Below are positions 32,601-45,322 of a stretch of DNA of 64,000 nt, piece by piece. The notes beneath the pieces are model-generated. The model was not told the origin of the DNA. It was given only the letters and a program-made list of their open reading frames with translations, and made no database searches. Source of the stretch: Phoenix dactylifera. Lineage: Eukaryota > Streptophyta > Magnoliopsida > Arecales > Arecaceae. Each line of letters begins with the position of its first letter. The first letter of the stretch is position 1. The DNA lies in assembly GCF_009389715.1 (NCBI RefSeq), contig NC_052395.1, forward strand, positions 1,798,001-1,862,000, written 5' to 3'. A program made the position numbers and the translations under genes.

Positions 32601-33827
32601 TCAGCTTATCTTTGATAAGAGATTGATTTTTTCTTTTAGAACTTTATTTTTATTGATTAGTTTTTTGTATTCTTCCATGAGTTCTAAAAATGCATTATGT
32701 AATTCATCAACAGTAAAATCACATTCAAGTTCAGAATCTACCTCATCGTCATTGGCCATATGACATATTTGGGCCGTCTCTTGATGATCTTCCTCTTCCG
32801 AACTTGACTCCTCACTTTCACTCCATTCAGCCATGAAGTTCTTCTTTTTAAGTTTTCTTGCCATCCACTTTAATTCCGGACAATCTATCTTATAATGCCC
32901 GAGCTTGTTACACTCATAACAAATAGGTGTTTCCTTTTTCTTTTCTTTGTCCTTACCCTTTTCTTTGCTTGAGCTACCTTTGAAGAAGGGTTTCTTTTTA
33001 TGAAATCTCTTCTTACCTCTCATAAATTTTCTGAATTTTCTTCCAAGCATAGCCATTCCTTCTTCATCAAAATCATCATCATCATCAGATTCTTCCGACT
33101 CAGTTTCTTGTTTTGGAGTAGTAGACTTTAGGGCAATGGTCTTTCTTCTCTTAACCTCATCTTCTGAGTTTTGCCTCATGGTCAACTCATGGGTCATGAG
33201 TGATCCTAGAAGTTCCTCCAATTGCAGTGTATTGAGGTCCTTTGCTTCTTGAATTGCTGTTACCTTGGCCTCCCAAACTCTTGGTAGAGACCTGAGAATT
33301 TTTCGCACCAATTCAGAGTTAGTATAAGACTTTCCTAAACTCTTTAGCCCATTTATGATTTCAGTAAAACGAGTAAACATATCAGTTATGGACTCAGTGA
33401 ATTCTATTTTAAACAATTCATACTTATGTACTAATATGTTTATTTTTGACTCCTTAACTTGATTAGTTCCTTCAAATGTGACCTCAAGTTTATCCCAAAT
33501 TTCTTTTGCAGAGATGCATGTAGATATTCTATTGAATTCACTTACATCTAGTGAACAGTAAAGTACATTAATCGCTTTAGCATTTAATTGTGCTAGTCTT
33601 CTATCACTTTCATTCCAATCCATTTCTGGTTTGGGTATGATAGTGCCCTCTATACTAATTGTGGGTGTGTGAGGTCCTCTAGTTATAAGATACCACAATT
33701 CATAGTCTAGAGCTTGAATGAATATCCTCATCCTAGCTTTTCAGTATGTGTAATTTATGCCATTAAATAGAGGAGGTCTATTTGTGGATTGCCCCTCACT
33801 CATAGAACATCCCACTTGAGTTGTCAT
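32601..33827 (-). pseudogene. Sirevirus gag
   Basis: ATG at 33827 begins MTTQVGCSMSEGQSTNRPPL; a TGG-to-TGA type stop at 33741-33743 breaks it at about codon 29, after which the frame is open for 376 codons from 33731. It contains the copia gag domain (NRISTCISAKEIWDKLEVTF, FTRFTEIINGLKSLGK), an acidic run (SEESDDDDDFDEE), lysine-rich linkers, the zinc knuckle CYECNKLGHYKIDC at about 32900 and a glutamate-rich tail with a coiled-coil-like end. Gag coats the RNA inside the particle. Confidence 0.9.
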
Positions 33828-33877
33828 GATCTTTGACTCTTGATTGTGAGATCAACAAATACTATAGGAGCACCTTG

Positions 33878-33889
33878 CTCTGATACCAC
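33878..33889 (-). other. Sirevirus primer-binding site
   Basis: Minus strand TGGTATCAGAGC, a perfect initiator Met-tRNA primer site, two bases from the 5' LTR. Confidence 0.95.
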
Positions 33890-33891
33890 TT

Positions 33892-35361
33892 GTTGCCCAA
33901 GGTGACAAGCCAAGAGGGGGGGTTAATTGGTTTTTCTTAATTTTTACTATCTTACTTATGTCAATTGATGAGTTAGTGAAATATAACAAAGCACAATACA
34001 AACACACAAGAAGTATAGTGGTTCGGTGCTCTCCCAAGCACCTACGTCCACTCCCCAAGCGACCCCTTGAGAATTTACTATAATTCCACGGATTACAGTT
34101 AGATTGTTTTCCGGGCTCACAATCCAAAAATCTTTACACTTTGGTTTTCCGGGATCACCAAAAACCTATGTTGGTTTTACGGGCTCACCAACGAACCTAT
34201 GTTGGTTTTACGGTCTCACCAACGAACCTTTACAATTGGTTTTACGGGTTCACCAATAAACCTACTCCGTTGGTTTTGTGGGCTCACCAACAAACCTTTA
34301 CAAGGTGATTAATAAAAGAAGGAAGAAAGTTTAAGCTCCTAGATGAGCAAATATAACAATTATAATCTACAAAGAAGAGTTTAGAGAATAGTTATCGCTT
34401 GATGAGACTTCTCTCTTCTTTGTCAAGAATGCTTCACTCTTCAAGGGTGGATGGAGCTCTTAATGTCTCTTGGAATCTGCTCAACCACTTTCTTTTCACT
34501 CTTGAATGAAGCACTTGGATGAAGAAGATTAGGGCACTTGTCTTTCTTGTGTAATCTTTGATATTTTGCAAAAGGATGTTTTCTCTGATGAATAGTGTCA
34601 TTTTAAATAGTTTCCTTCATCCATTGGACAAGCCCCAATGGTTAGAATTCAAAAACTAGCCGTTACTCACTGTTGGAAGGTCAAAAAGTACTTCTGCAGA
34701 ACTAGCCGTTATGCTTCTGCCCGTGCTTGGGTCGACTCAACTTTTACTGGGGTCGACCCAACTTTCACTTGGGTCGACTCAACCTTTACTAGGGTCGACC
34801 CTCTCAGAACTACAGAACCTTGCATTTCAGCCTTCCTTCACTTGGGTCGACTCAACATCTTTTTGGGTCGACTCAAGGTTCAGTTGGGTCGACTCAACTT
34901 CCACTTGGGTCGACCCTCTCAGGGTTTCTAGAGAACCTATTTTTGAATGTCATTGCCTTTGGGTCGACTCATGTTAACTTAGGGTCGACTCAAGTTTCAT
35001 TTGGGTCGACCCTCTCAGTGTTTCCAGAGAACTGTTTTCTTGAGGCTTGAGAGGCTTGAGGTTTGGGTCGACTCATTCTTTGCTTGGGTCGACCCAACTA
35101 CTGTTCATCCGTGCCATTTTTGCAGAAGTGTGCCAGATGCTTTCTTGATGTGCCGGGGTCGACTCAATCAACCTTGGGGTCGACTCAATCCACACTTTGC
35201 TGCAACTTAAGGTTAGATTCATTCATATAAACAATGAAATGCATCTTTATCTTATTAAACTAATGTACTGAGAGTAACAGACTTATAAATGATGTATCGA
35301 ATTAACTTGTAACATACTCTTGATTATTGTATTAATCATCAAAATACCACTATCATCCTCA
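33892..35361 (-). repeat. 5' LTR of the Sirevirus (right side of window)
   Basis: Near-identical to 25202-26673. Differences include substitutions plus gain or loss of single GGGTCGACTC repeat units (one unit missing near 34975, one extra near 35165), showing slippage in the repeat array. Confidence 0.93.
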
Positions 35362-35366
35362 GTTAT

Positions 35367-38300
35367 GATAAAAGACCCTAGTTTGAAGAGACGAAGTATA
35401 GCGAGCCATTCATAGAAGTAGTATACTATTAAGTTTCATACATGATGTAACACTTATGCCACATCATGAGTGTCGACCTCCTTAAAAAAAAGATGCGTGT
35501 AGAAATAAGAATTCAACAGATTTCAAGAGACAAAAATGATTCAATGATTTGATCGAATAATATAATAATACTTATTATAATATCATTCGCGAGGGAGTAG
35601 TAGGATCCACTTGAACACTATGATGGAAATATGTTGAATTAAGAATAGACAATAAGCGTCTTTATTGTGGTTGTTTTATTTTGTCATTTTTTTTAGTCAT
35701 GTCAGTATTTCTTAAAGAAGTTGCTATATCAGCAATAGTGTCCCCATACCAAAACAAACTATGATTTTTTGTGCCACCTAATCTTGATATAATCAACATG
35801 TTTCCTTTTTCTTTTCTCTTTATTTTTTGAATTAGTATTATTTTTGAAAAAAAAGTATATATGCGAGACACAATCAAAGTACTAAAAACTAAAATCATGT
35901 AAAGCTCCTAACTTTGCAAGATGATGAAGAAAAGAGATAAAAATCTATATTGAACCCGCTAATGCCACAACTGAGATACTAAAAAAGGTGGCCCTATATT
36001 TGCAGCTGCAAGAGAAGTACTACGTACATGTAAGGTCAGCTATCATACTCATCCACGATATCTGGTTTGCTACCACATAAGCAAAGACCCCTTGAGTGGT
36101 TGAGATTTAAATTTGTCTTTTCATATTGATCCTTCTTTTGACTTCTGATTTGAGTATTGCTTCTGCTAATAATCTAAATCTTGCTTATTAGATATCAAAC
36201 CAATCAAGCCTACTAGCAATATTTAACATTCTCCCAAGTGGCATGAACCATAAATTAGTTTGATCTGGATTAACAATCTTCAAAGCCTCAATGAGGAACC
36301 TTCATCCCTTCTATCACAAAACCAATCTCCATTGCTTGATGGGACATATGTTTATATATAATCTAGCCCCCTATGTCAACCCATCCCTTGCTACCCGAAG
36401 TTCTTACTTTCAAATAGGACCAACTACCCAAACCCACTTGCATATCTTATATGATCTGATTAAGTCAACATGTTGTTATTTCACAAATATGAATTAAGGG
36501 ACTAGAACTTCTTTCAACTATTATTCTAGCATCTAGCTGTGCCATGTTTTTATTCTTTGATTTAGGTATCTATTTGATGAACTCTTCTTTTCAGGTCAAA
36601 CAATCTTTTAGATCTTCATAGTTGGCTTTATCACTATAATGACCGGCAAGTGTAAATCAACCTATCATATCAACAAGTGTCTCTATTTTAGACTTGTTGT
36701 CTCCTTCCCTTCAAAAAAGGTAAACATTTTTTATATTTCAAAGTGATTAAGTATAAGCAAAGTCAAGGGATTTTCTTCTAACTAGTGGCTAAGAGTGAGT
36801 AATCCCCCTTTATTCAATAGATTTGTGGTTGTGATGGCTTGGTTCAGTTACACAGATGTTGATACAGACTCTTCCTTCTCTCTTCCTTCTCTGGCCCCAT
36901 TTTAGACAAAGCAATACAATAGTTTCATGAGCACATCGAATGCTACATTGCGTCGATGGTGTTAATCAGCCTTCCACATGCCATCCCATATGCTTTGGTC
37001 TTTTAGAATATAGAAGCCAGCCTTGAACCAGCAAGATACTTCCTAATAAGGAGAAGCATGAAGAAGACGAAGATGCAACTCTTTAATTTTGGCACTTCCA
37101 CCACGATGGCCTAGAAACTAAAAAAATTACACAAATCAATGCAGAATGCCAGATTTGGAAGACTTTCCTTCTTCATCACGAGTTTGCGAATTACGAAAAT
37201 TTAAAAATGAAAAATCTTTCAAAAAGTGGTTCACAATGCACATGATGAAAAGTCATTTGCAAAATTCATATAAGGCTTTTTAGATAGTTCATACTGCTTT
37301 AGGCCGGCTTTTGAGTCGAAACTCCCCTCCTCGGCTTAAGAGCTTTAATAGCACCTCTTCAGAGGTTCTAGGTTTTGAGGTAAGGAAACCTAATGCTAGG
37401 CTTTCGAATTTTCTTGTTTGAGAGAGCTCCTTGTCCTAGGCTCTCGAAGCTTATGACCTTGTAGTATAGTTCATTCTCACGTTAAGTTGTAGTCTCCATG
37501 TTAGGTTCATGCCTTCATTTTGTCGGCATAGATATATAGTATAATACCTATCTCGAAGTCCTATCCATCAAGTGCCGTCAGTCAATGTTCTCAAATTCCA
37601 GATCCCCATAGTCTCTAGCAAGTGGCAGACAAAAGAAGATGTTTCTACTTTTCTGCCAAAAGAGCTCATGTAATTTTCAGAATACACCTACTTGCAAGCC
37701 TTTTTTAGTTTTGGTTCTAATAAGCTTCCAATTATGTTAGTGATTAGTGATCCCATGAATTGAGGGTGGTGGGTGCGGAAAGGGAAGCGGAAGGTAAGTA
37801 GGCTCGCCTAAACAAAGAAGGGAACTATTTCTGGGCTATCTATTTGCTTCATTCATGTCAAGCCTCTACGTGTTGTCTTCTATCCTAGTATATTAGGCTA
37901 GTAATTTGAACGTACTTTGGCTCTCTCTAGCTCCAAAGCATTGAATTAGTTGATATAGGGTTAGTTGAAGATAGACTCCTCGAGGGTCTTATAAGAGACA
38001 CGTGTGACAGTACCACTACATCAATTGAAGCAAAAGGATTATTTAAGTAAACCATAATAAATCAATTTATTCCAAATTGAGCTTGTTTCCACCAATTCAA
38101 TTTCAAGTGTTACCCAGAAGCTCTGCCTCCATCCATCATGACCCTAGGCCCATTGCTTGAGTGAGACCCCACAAAGGTAGATCAGGATTGATAAGCAAGA
38201 GATGCAGTCCCACCAGTTCTCGACCTCCGCAATGCAATCAGCTCATTTTAAATATATGATGATCATATGGCAGGCATGTGTTGGATTCAAATGAAACATC

Positions 38301-41300
38301 AAAATATTTTTTTATACATGTCTAAGTAATGACAAGAAAAAATCTTTTACATGTCCACCTAGTTTATCGACTTTTTCGAAAATAATAGAATAAAAAATGC
38401 CTTTATACATATAAAAAACTATCCAATGTAGACCCGTATAACTTTTGGGTTTATACAATGAAAAAAAAAACAACTTGAGCACATGCTTAATCCATGGCGG
38501 GAATTCTATCCTTTGTGATTCAGCCTATGCTATGGCTACTAAAAAATCTCCCTCCACCTGCAAGGTTTGAAATCCTATATATTAAGCAAGTTCTAAAACT
38601 AGAATTTGATGATTATCCTATTCTATTTCAATGAGAAGTCAATTCTACTAAGCAAACTATATATTAACTGACACTGAATTTATAATGAATCATTTAGCTA
38701 GCATAAGAAAATTCCTTCACACATGCTAGATAAAAAAAATTGAAAGAATTGTATTGATTGGTGTTTTTTATAAATTCTATTTATGAAATTTTCTAAGGCT
38801 ATCTTTAATTTCATGCTACGTTCAAGAAAATCTCAAACTTCCTAGCATTCACTCAATCTAGTTTCCAAAATGAGTTCTATGGTAAAACCAACTTAAAGAA
38901 AGTTAAATGACTTGGGTGTTTAGTAGATGGAGTTCTTTATTATAATGAAACTAGATGATCTATATGTTAATTTTCCAACCAAATGTTAACAATTGTTAGC
39001 ATTGTTGGTTGGCACTCTCCCCTAAGGGCTTGACCTCATTAAGAACCAAAATTTAAATCCTAAATATTGCTAAAAAATAAAATAGAAAACTAACCAACCT
39101 ACCATATATTGAATTAGTTGGCATGTTTCTCCACACCAAAGAGGATCAACTGAGCATGGACTCAATGTTATAAATCACCTACACCCAACCAGGTTTAGGG
39201 ATAAGATTTTATTCCTATATAAATTCAAAAACAGACATAATCTCAATGTTGCAACTATTGCTTGATTGCATCCGCTATAACTCCTACTTTCTCACCGCCT
39301 CCATTTCCTTTTTCAAGTTGTAAGTTATTGATAATATTTGACCTAAAAAGGTGATTTTGTACGGCATATATCAATCTAATACATGTTTCACTTAAGATAA
39401 ATGCTCATAGTTTAGATGCAAAAAGACTAATTCTATACATAAAACCTCATTTACTGTAAGGGTTTATGCTATATAATTAGTAAAGATAGTTGATCTTATC
39501 TTTTGTTTAACAAAAATGAGAGTTTTATTTAGGACAACACCATCTAGATTCGAACTCAGGACCTCTCCCATATGGATAGAGATGTCAATCAATTGGTTAA
39601 TCTAGATGCCCAGCAACTAGTTGATAAATTGCACCCAATTTTATCTCAACTTCTCAAATATTTAGAAAAGTTGTTACATGATACATTAATATGATATGGC
39701 CACATTTCACAATTTTTACTAAACTAAGAATAGCAGTGTAAGGGAAACCATGGGCAATATTTTCATCTCAAAGTGAAAACCTTAAAATCCACTTGAAAAG
39801 GTATTTTATCAATGAGGCAATCTTTTTGAATAAGGACCTCTCTAGGAATATCCTATACCATAGGCTACAATACAAGGGGAGGAGGAAAGAGGAAAGGGTG
39901 GAGGTCATCAGCTCAATCATCATTAGGGATGGTAACGAATTGAGTATAAGTCGGATAGGCCTACTTTTACCCATACTGTACTTGCTCGAGGTAGGATAGG
40001 GTTGGTAGAGTCTTAGGGTGGGGCAGAGTGGATAGAGTTAGACTGGATGGTTTGAATGAATTGGTTCGGATAAAACTACAAATATATTTTTTTTGCATAC
40101 AAATTAGTTTTTTATGCCTTAGAGAGAGAATTGGTGAAGAGTTATATATATTCGAGTTGGTTTTCAGATGGGTTCTTCTAACATTACCTATCCCTCCTTA
40201 GATCCGGTGCAAGTCAGGTCGGGTGCTCCAATTCTCTCTTGTATCATACTTTACTAGCCAGGCTGGTAACATCTATCACTCATCCTTAGATACTACCTCA
40301 AGAAAAAGTCATGCTATTCAATATGAACTTATAAAACTTCTTTTTGCCTCATCCCTCACAATTGTCCCAATCCTCTCTCTTCTCTCATTTAGTTACTTTG
40401 TGGTACTTGGCCTTTTCAGTCAATCTGATGCCAGACCAACACCGATTCACACACAAAAATTGGTCTGGCCCTTAGTTTTTAAATAGGGCATAGCCCTACT
40501 CAAACATGAAGGAGGACTCTTTCCCCTTCTTGGTCAAGCCAACAACCCCACATGACCTTTGGCTGAGCTCTCTTGATGACTCCCCATTATTATATGGAGG
40601 AGATTTGGTTGTTGGTGAGCGAGCTAAGCCCAATCGACAAAACGTTCCTTTATTCTCCCGGTGTTAACCGTCTTCTTTCTCCATCATGGTTTTTGTTGGG
40701 CTCCCCTGAACTCTATCATTGATGATCCCAATCATACCATCTTGTTTAATTCATAATCTACCATTTAGGTCACCCAAATCTGATCCACCCAGACTGTCGA
40801 ACACCATTACTCGACCAGCCATATCCTTTGTCGCTCTGTCTCTCTCGTAATTTTTTCATTATCGATCATAATCACTTTATGATTTTTTTTTATTACTAGT
40901 TTTAGTTCTATAGGAAAGTAATCATCTAGGTAAGAAGATATTGAGTAGAGCATTTTACACTAATTCTTAAATCGAGGTAAAACTCTAACTTTTTATTTAT
41001 TTCAATTTTGAATTATGGAAGAATAGAGAAATTAGGGCTAATTTGAATATTAAAACTCCAAAATTAGAGAATTAGCAATAATTTATTTCTTTCTTGTGCT
41101 AATAGTTGATCAAGGATGAGTTAGATTTATATTGATTCTAAATTAATCGGGTATATTAGGTATTGACTGGTACATATTGTATCTGAGTTTGTCACTAGTA
41201 AAGATAAGAATTCTTATACATGATCATCCATACCTATATACATGTTTATTTATATATCTATGTATCATCATGTATTGATGACTTTTGATTTTGCATGGAA

Positions 41301-42623
41301 TAATTATCATTTGATGTATGATTACTGGTATGAATATATACATATATGTTTCTTTATTGTATATGTGTATCTAATATATATCTATGATTTTGGTTGCTAG
41401 GAACATGGTATCGGTTGCTTTGAAATTTGACGAGGCATATAGTATTTAATTATGTTTTATTTAGCAAGTATAAAACTAAATAACTTGATGGTTGAAAAAA
41501 AGGTATTTAGACTAGCTACATTATTGTAGATTGTCACGTCACATGCGGGAAATGTGCATTGTAGATTATTCCATCACTGATGGAAAATGCATGCGCCACA
41601 AGATATTAAGTACTTGGCTACGATTTAGGATTCTGGTGAGAAAATGATTAGTTAGAACATCGATAATAGTGGTCTAATAATTGAAATTTGTAATTGAACA
41701 CCACTTATTACTTGTGAATGATGAACGATCTCATCTTGTTATGAAATAAGATTCATTTTATCCAATAATATTGAGGCCGTGATGAATCTACCAGCTTTGC
41801 ATATTCTCTTGAGCCTTACTTCCCCGAATGTGCATCCATATCGCATGGCCTGACGGGGGTGTGATAGGTTCAGGACGCCATGCGCTCCATTCCGTTCCCA
41901 CGATGCACATCATGGTTTAAGAATCTTTAAATAGGGAAGGATAAAATATCGCCATTTTGCATATTTATCCATCTGCAGGATCTTCCGAAAGAGATCAAAG
42001 AAACCACAGATCTTCGTGCGGGAAGGAAAGCAACCTTGCTGCATAAATACAAACCTCGTCGTGCAATGATATCTATAGCTTCGATAAAAGGCTATCTGGT
42101 TGCCAGCGACTGAATATAGTAACGGGAATTGGTGGAGTTGAAATAACAGATCCACTGAACCGGCAAACGCCTGCAACGTTGAATAAAGAATAAAAACACA
42201 AGAAATTAAAGCATTCCTCTTCCTTGGGCGAGGAAATATATGTATATAAAATTCTATGAAGTGCTGGGCTTCTCCCACCCCATCATGTCTAAGAAGAAGA
42301 AACAGCATTTCTTTTAGGGAAGGAAAACACCATGCACGGCGGGTGCTTCAGGCGAGTTCAGTTCTACTGAAGAATGATTCGACCATGATGATTGGCTGAG
42401 TCTATAGTGGCCCAAGTAGTGACGGAGGAGTGCATCCCCTGCTTCGCAACATCTAGATGATGGTGAGAGAGGAGATTACATTTCGGGCTATATATGTATG
42501 GGGTTGCAGACTGGGTACCGAGTGGACTGATGAGAGAGATACTCGGAGCACTTGGGACTTTTTGTTTTCTAATTCTATTAGGTGTATTTGTATCCGTGGC
42601 ATGTATGAAATGCCAGCGTTAGC
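35367..42623. other. 7.3-kb AT-rich spacer, no gene seen
   Basis: No coding region longer than about 130 codons and none with recognisable content. There are no clear LTR or TIR pairs. The reverse strand near 39547-39560 has a short tRNA B-box-like GAGTTCGAATCT; the rest is unremarkable. It is the longest stretch in the window without an identified element. Confidence 0.5.
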
Positions 42624-42662
42624 AAAAAAAAAAAAAAAAAAAAAAACACACGCACACACACG
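42624..42662. repeat. (A)23 followed by CA repeat
   Basis: A homopolymer of 23 A at 42624-42646 and then CACACG/CACACA to 42662, immediately downstream of the stop codon of RING copy C. Length here is likely polymorphic or sequencing-sensitive. Confidence 0.9.
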
Positions 42663-42668
42663 AATAAA

Positions 42669-43466
42669 TCAGCAAGCCAGTACCACACCCCGGCAAAGCG
42701 GGCAGTCCCCCCTCCTCGATAGCCACGTAGCAATACACTGGGGGTGAAAGACGTGGCTGCATGGCAGCCAGCCGGCCATGAACCCTCTGGTTACCTCATC
42801 AAGACAAATTGCGCAAACCTCGACGGGCCCTGGCACCAAGAAGCGCGCCACCATCACATGCTGCTCGATCTCCTCCTGCGTCAACCCCCGGTTCTCCACC
42901 TCCTCCATATCCTCATCCTCATCCTCGTACTCCTCGTCGTCGTCGTCGTCCTCCTCCTCGTCATCGTCGCCGAGGATGAACTCCTCCCTGTCGGTGTCGA
43001 TCTCCTCCCACTCCTCGATCGCGCCATTGGTGTAGTCGGTCGTGACCATCAAGTCCACGGCGATCCACATCAGGCAGTGCTCGAGGAACGCCGCCATCCG
43101 GGCGGCCTCGCACGCCTCCTCCCGTATTCTGTGCATGATGATACTGTGGGCGTCGATGGGGAGGTGGGGGTGGGAAAGGAGAAATGCCGCGATGGACGAC
43201 CAGGAGGCAGTGCGCTCGGGGATGAGGAAGCCTCGGAGGCTGTCGATCCAGCTTCGTTGAAGATAGGGCGAAATCAAGTTATAGGCGTACTCATCCGGCC
43301 CGGTGCTGATCCATCCTCTGTCCTGCATCGATAGCTGGAAGTACATCGGGTTGGCGCTCCATTGTGGGTTTTGAACCCACGACTTGGAGGTGATGCGGAG
43401 GAGGGCCCGGCCGTGGCCCCAGCTGAGGCGATAGGCCTTCGAGTGGTGGCGGCTGTCGAACGACAT
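42669..43466 (-). CDS. RING-H2 zinc finger protein (putative E3 ubiquitin ligase), copy C
   Basis: Intact single-exon frame of 265 codons from ATG at 43466. Residues 218-258 form a complete RING-H2: CAIC, C-S-H, H, C, CPLC, all eight ligands present; SLAGWLPCSHVFHP in copy A is matched here by FMAGWLPCSHVFHP. Between about residues 152 and 193 lies a strikingly acidic tract of mostly D and E, encoded by GAC/GAG/GAT runs that could expand or contract. The N-terminal half (MSFDSRHHSKAYRLSWGHGR) is shared with broken copy B, and the helical segment REEACEAARMAAFLEH with copy A. There is no signal peptide or membrane span. The protein likely acts as a ubiquitin ligase in cytosol or nucleus; partner and substrate are unknown. 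A good TATA box lies about 105 bp upstream. A plus-strand frame over the same DNA is an antisense shadow. Confidence 0.88.
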   Translation of the reverse strand: MSFDSRHHSKAYRLSWGHGRALLRITSKSWVQNPQWSANPMYFQLSMQDRGWISTGPDEYAYNLISPYLQRSWIDSLRGFLIPERTASWSSIAAFLLSHPHLPIDAHSIIMHRIREEACEAARMAAFLEHCLMWIAVDLMVTTDYTNGAIEEWEEIDTDREEFILGDDDEEEDDDDDEEYEDEDEDMEEVENRGLTQEEIEQHVMVARFLVPGPVEVCAICLDEVTRGFMAGWLPCSHVFHPQCIATWLSRRGDCPLCRGVVLAC

Positions 43467-43570
43467 GGTGGGCGATCAAGGCCAGGGATTCTGCTGCTCG
43501 CTTGAAGGGAAATGGGGATAGAGGAAGGGGGAGATGAGGAGAAATCGGGTTTATGGCCTCTTGGGCTGGT

Positions 43571-43580
43571 TTTTATAAAA
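43571..43580 (-). promoter_or_regulatory. TATA box of RING copy C
   Basis: TTTTATAAAA, 105-115 bp upstream of the ATG on the minus strand. The adjoining AAGGGCATTTATGGTGCTGG is conserved in the promoter of disrupted copy B (24010-24030). Confidence 0.65.
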
Positions 43581-43600
43581 AGGGCATTTATGGTGCTGGT

Positions 43601-45317
43601 GTAGTCAGCACATTGGAAATGAGGCTGTGGGCGGGAGAGCCATGAAACCTCGGATGAGAAGGATTTATTTTTCAGCCTCTTGGGTTGGATTCGGTGAATC
43701 TTGGCTGGGATGTGGGAAGGATATGGTGGTTTCATGCGGTGAATATGGCCGGCTCGCTGGAATTCATTAATTAAACTGCTGGAAGGCTTTAATCATAAAA
43801 ATTAATATTTGCTATTTTTGTGTTCTCTTTTTCCTGCAATTAAGTGAAAATGGTGGAGATCGATACCATTTATTTGGAGATAGATGCTGCCAATACTTAC
43901 TTCCGTTTCAATTTGTCTGTTGAAACCAATAAATTGTTGCTACAAAAGGCTCCAATGGTTTTACAATCAATCTTAAAGACAGAAAGGTTTTATTATATAT
44001 ACTTCCTTGTTTGCTCAAGTTTACCATTATTTTTGATTTTTTTTGGAACAAAAGTAATACCAAACAGACCTAATACAAGATTTATTTTTATCGTCCTAAA
44101 TTTATTTCTGCTTGCTATCATTTCGAATGAATTCTAAGAAACGTCCCCACATATCACGTATAAATAGTATTTATTATATATTTATACTTCAAAAATTGAT
44201 ATACATATGTGCACATATATATGCATACATATCCTCCGGTTTTCTGATTTTTAGCACTATCCTTCATTAAAGTTTTAGCTATGGGCATCAATAAGTAGTT
44301 ATTTTACAAGCAAAATGCCTCTATACATTTTTGTATTCTCGAAAAGTTTTAAAAGTTCTGTTTGTTCAGTTGTGCTTTTGCATAATTTTTTCAAAGATAT
44401 TAATGTAAAATAGTCATAATGTTGTCTTATGTTCAAAATGGCTACTGATTGAGGCTGGCAGCCACAACTAGTGTTGTAAAACCAGGAAGAAATGAGAAAT
44501 ATTTATACAAGAAATGATTTTTAAGAGACAATTATACAACAAACTACAATTGCAGCTATATATATTTATATACATAGATCTTATAAGTGGCTTCTCTTTT
44601 ATTTGTTTTGCATTGTTGCTTTTTAATCTTTTTGCCCTTTTATGTCCATAGAGAAACAATTTAGATCGGTACATATCAAAGCACGCATGGAAGATGATCC
44701 AAACATGATGGCAGTAATGTTGTGCATATTATCTTTGTAAGAAAACAAACTTCTGAAAAAATGTGCAAATATTTATTAGCAAACGTTACAAAAGTGTGAA
44801 ATAGACGAAGATGTAAGATTACCATTGAGGGGTTATTTGGTTACAAAATAAATAACATGTCAGATTACTATATTTGGTACAAAAAGAGAACGATGAGTTA
44901 TGCACTTTCTTACTGAGATAGAAGATGAAACAAACTCCAACAAAGATGATGGTATTTTTTTTCCATATTAGATTACCAAGTGGAAGAATATGAAATTATC
45001 TTTAATTGATGAAGATATATCTTCACTTTTTTCGTTAAAACCTATGATTTTTTTTTTTTAATATTGTCTATCCCAAACATTAATCAATTAACAGTATGGT
45101 AATCTTATGTCATTACTTGAATTGTTTATTTATAAGTATTACTGAAAATTTGGAAATATTCCCATATAAGATTACCTCCAACAACATAGTAATTTTTTAC
45201 CGGTGTCATTTTCTAGACCACCAAATATGATAAATTTTATTTTCTACATAATCATTTTTTTTTGGATAAATGATCCCCAATCATCAAATTATCACATAAT
45301 CTAGCATACCTCAAACA
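43601..45317. other. Spacer, no gene seen
   Basis: Upstream flank of RING copy C and AT-rich DNA to the chromovirus target site AATGA (45318-45322). No recognisable coding or transposon ends. Confidence 0.5.
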
Positions 45318-45322
45318 AATGA

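Larger units (their letters stand above)
25202..35361 (-). mobile_element. Sirevirus-type Ty1/copia retrotransposon, 10.2 kb
   Basis: Complete structure on the minus strand. LTRs of 1472 and 1470 bp both have TG..CA ends, with a perfect 5-bp duplication GTTAT at 25197-25201 and 35362-35366. There is a Met-tRNA primer site, gag with a zinc knuckle and acidic C-terminus, pol with copia order, an additional ORF downstream of pol, and several polypurine tracts before the 3' LTR. The long LTRs, tract array and extra ORF are hallmarks of the Sirevirus lineage. The LTRs are very similar to each other, indicating a fairly young insertion, but the coding frame already carries stops and frameshifts. 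Confidence 0.93.

Noticed and set aside
42744..43334. Plus-strand open frame of 196 codons
   Set aside because: It is antisense to intact RING copy C, and its valine/leucine-rich part is the mirror of the acidic tract.
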